Positions 61,999 to 64,000 of a stretch of 64,000 bases of DNA are shown here, piece after piece. Source of the stretch: Pyxicephalus adspersus. Its lineage: Eukaryota; Chordata; Amphibia; Anura; Pyxicephalidae. The stretch is taken from positions 50,733,696-50,797,695 of the forward strand of contig NC_092868.1 of the NCBI RefSeq assembly GCF_032062135.1. The letters are read 5' to 3'. Every line of letters begins with the position of its first letter. Within the stretch, counting starts at the first letter, position 1. The notes under the pieces were generated by a model. It saw only the letters and a program-made list of their open reading frames with translations. It was not told the DNA's origin and made no database searches. Position numbers and translations under genes: made by a program.

Positions 61999-62686
61999 CA
62001 GAGGTGGTGGTCAACCTATGTGATATAGGGGGCCACATGTCATCCACAGTGGGTCACACATAGGGCTTTATTTATGAAAGCTCTCCAAGACTGGAGAAGA
62101 TACACTATCATGGGTGATTCTGTGTGATCCAGCAAACCTGGGTTTCATCAAATCATTTCTAATATTTGGCAAAAGTTTTAAATTCTTGACCCAATCCATT
62201 CTAAGTTTGCTCGCCCATCATAGTCTTAGAGAGCTTTAATAAAATGAGGCCCATATTGCAGGGTATGTAATGTACAGAAAATGATCAGAGACTGGGAACA
62301 CAAAGAAGATGGAGATGGTCATAGAAGTCAACAGGCATGGTTTCACACCATGTGCATGCCAAAAGAGACAGTCAGAGACTGGAAACACATTACTAGAGAC
62401 CACCAGAGATCATTACTATTGCAGCCCCCTTAAATTTCTTAGCAACACCTTTTTTGTTTCTTCCAGGTCTAGATCTATTATACCAGAAAAAAATAGACAA
62501 AGTAATACAATTATTGGTCAACAGAGAAAACATATATGTGAAAGACATTGATCAATATTTTCCTTCACTGTTCTCAAGTAAGGACCAAGGAAAGGAAAAC
62601 TACAAGCTGCTGGGGCCCAAGGGCCGCATAGTAAAACACTAAAGGGCCGTATGTGGCCCTCTAGCCACAAGTTGGACCCCAGGGTG
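61999..62686. mobile_element. hAT-like element with nested MITE and internal repeats
   Basis: The left end CAGAGGTGGTGGTCAACC with GGGGGCCACATG, and the right end read in reverse complement CACCCTGGGGTCCAACTTG with AGGGCCACATACG, form imperfect terminal inverted repeats with the GGGCCACAT word known from hAT/Charlie-type ends. The 8-base flanks (ATTGAGAC and TTGGACAG) do not agree convincingly. A family A MITE is inserted at 62063-62252. The interior carries repeated GTCAGAGACTGGAAACAC-type words and an open frame around 62454-62642. The frame could be a transposase remnant, but no motif is recognised. Confidence 0.5.
62063..62252. mobile_element. Palindromic MITE family A, copy 8 (nested)
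   Basis: Begins GGGCTTTATTTATGAAAGCT and ends CTTTAATAAAATGAGGCCC. The arms show ATCCAGCAAACCTGGGTTTC and CCATTCTAAGTTTGCTCGC. About 25 bases of the right arm are missing. It sits about 65 bases inside the hAT-like element and so inserted after it. Confidence 0.8.
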
Positions 62687-63942
62687 TTGGACAGTGTGTT
62701 TATTATCCTCTTATAAATGTGTTCCCATTAACAGGCCTCCTCGCTTATTGTGTATGACCTACAGCGTTACTAACAAGATGATAATAGATCCCAAAAAGAA
62801 AAAGCCTGGTGTAATGTACGTTCTAAAGCTGTAAACCACGGAGACGCTTAATCTATTGCAATTACTATAACAAGAATATTCTAGGAGGTACAGCGATATG
62901 AGCTGAGGCTGGAAACTCCATAACTTTTTATTACTACCAAGCTATTTAGAACTCCAAATAATTCCCTTTTCATTTGTTTGGAGGTAGATGATATGAAGCC
63001 CTCTAACTCTGTAACTCTTATGGCTCTGGTGGCTGTCGTATCTTTATAAAACGGTACGTTCCTGGACCAGAAACGCTTATTATGTCGCAAGAAGCTAATT
63101 CTAGTAACATTTTCTAATATTTCTCAGTGTCTGTAATCCTTTTGTTTCTTCTCTGTCGGTTTTATATATGTTTTGTTTTTGTTGTAGCTAGGAAAGTGAG
63201 GTTTTGCCAAGATACATCAGGTTTTCTGTATGTGAAAGCAACAAGCCTGTAGTGAGTGTCTTTGGGAATAGCTCTCCTGTATTACAAAATGACAAATTAA
63301 AGTTTTTCCCAGATCACCAGGTTACAGCCAAATGGGGGTGGTGTGTGCTGGTGCACTACAACTGTGCCTGGGTAGTATAATGCCAAATTACTTATCATCC
63401 CCAGAAAATGTATATATTTTCTGAAGGCAGAGAATCTAAAGAATAAAAAGACAGCAGTTGGAAACATTTATGTGGTACAATGTTGGTTCAATTGTTTTTG
63501 AAACTTGAAAAATACACAAAATATGTTTTAGTGAACACAAACATAATTGCAATTTTTTGGTAAAACCTAGGGAGGTATCTGGAGTCTTTTAAATCCCAGA
63601 TTTCCATCCTTTGCCCCCTAACCTAACAGATAAAGCAATACATGTTTCTAGAACTCCTTTTTTCTCTGGCCACAGCAACAGGGGTTTGACACCTCTAAAT
63701 CCGGAACTCTTCAGATCTAGGTGCTTCAACTGGGAAGCGGTGAATAGATTTTTATTGATCCTCCTACAAGAAGTGAAGAGGGTGTAAGGGAAGGGAAAGG
63801 GGCACACACTGCCACCCTGTAGAATTTATCAGGCAGCTTTATAGCCACCCAGATCACTTCTACACTAAAGCCAGGAGCCATTGGTAGAATTTGAAACTGA
63901 TTGGCAGCTAGATAAAAATACCATTGGACCAGCAGTAACATT
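62687..63942. other. No gene seen
   Basis: Complex sequence at 62700-63090 with a 69-codon minus frame that has no domain, then AT-rich DNA. No recognised repeat until the last 60 bases. Confidence 0.45.
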
Positions 63943-64000
63943 GCCCCTGATTCATCAATGAAATCCGCGCTCGCTGGAAGCGCGAAAGTACGCGCGGCCA
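63943..64000. repeat. CpG-rich hairpin repeat, cut by window end
   Basis: GCCCCTGATTCATCAATG passes into a very CpG-rich block with an inverted repeat CGCGCT (63966-63971) and AGCGCG (63979-63984), then TACGCGCGGCC. About eight CpGs fall within 36 bases. The lead-in CCTGATTCATCAA echoes the CCTGATTTATTAA terminus of MITE family A. It looks like the left end of another palindromic MITE, of which only the start is visible. Confidence 0.5.

Overview
This 64 kb window looks like vertebrate nuclear DNA, most likely from a frog. It is AT-rich and CpG-poor, with microsatellites and many decayed copies of dispersed repeats. Several repeat families look to me like those I associate with neobatrachian frog genomes: a palindromic MITE starting CCTGATTTATTAA, a tRNA-like SINE whose tail ends in GCGCTATATAAATA, a hAT MITE starting CAGTGTTTCTCAACC, and a LINE 3' end with an RLSPTFN..FK..LKTHL peptide. 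The frog call comes from recognition, not from a search.

I can support no protein-coding gene of the host. The longest open frame is about 169 codons and has no recognisable domain. Nearly all the other frames are the short chance frames expected in AT-rich DNA, or lie in repeats. No rRNA gene, true tRNA gene, CRISPR array, operon or bacterial signal is visible. The window is best read as intergenic or deep intronic DNA.

Layout: 0-10 kb holds a hairpin repeat (289), palindromic MITEs (1530, 8915), a hAT MITE with 8-base target duplications (4180) and SINE-like copies (6800, 8669, 9536). At 10.5-11.1 kb is a decayed minisatellite of about 19 units. 11-25 kb has MITEs at 13895 and 24833, a LINE 3' end at 18845 and an AT microsatellite. 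25-40 kb has a MITE at 27628, Tc1-type transposase relics at 28957 and 35351, a large AT/GT microsatellite at 30074, SINE-like copies at 33385 and 36945 (the second abutting a half-deleted MITE), a CpG-dense patch at 36221 and an ATCT microsatellite. 40-50 kb has a repeat pair partner at 40124, a MITE at 44930, a SINE-like copy at 48028 and a second decayed tandem array at 48786-49565. 50-64 kb has a SINE-like copy (50526), a long repeat (51787), non-coding stretches that look regulatory (53330-53660, 56221-56560), a diverged direct duplication (57321-57822), more Tc1 and hAT relics, a hAT-like element carrying a nested MITE and an odd open frame (61999-62686), and a CpG-rich hairpin repeat cut by the window end.

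The most interesting points are the internal similarity between the minisatellite at 10.5 kb and the hAT-like element at 62 kb, the second cryptic tandem array at 48.8 kb, a perfect SOX-type inverted repeat at 56425-56441, and a splice-flanked open frame at 62468-62574. The possible enhancers are inferred from composition and motifs only; conservation cannot be judged from one sequence.
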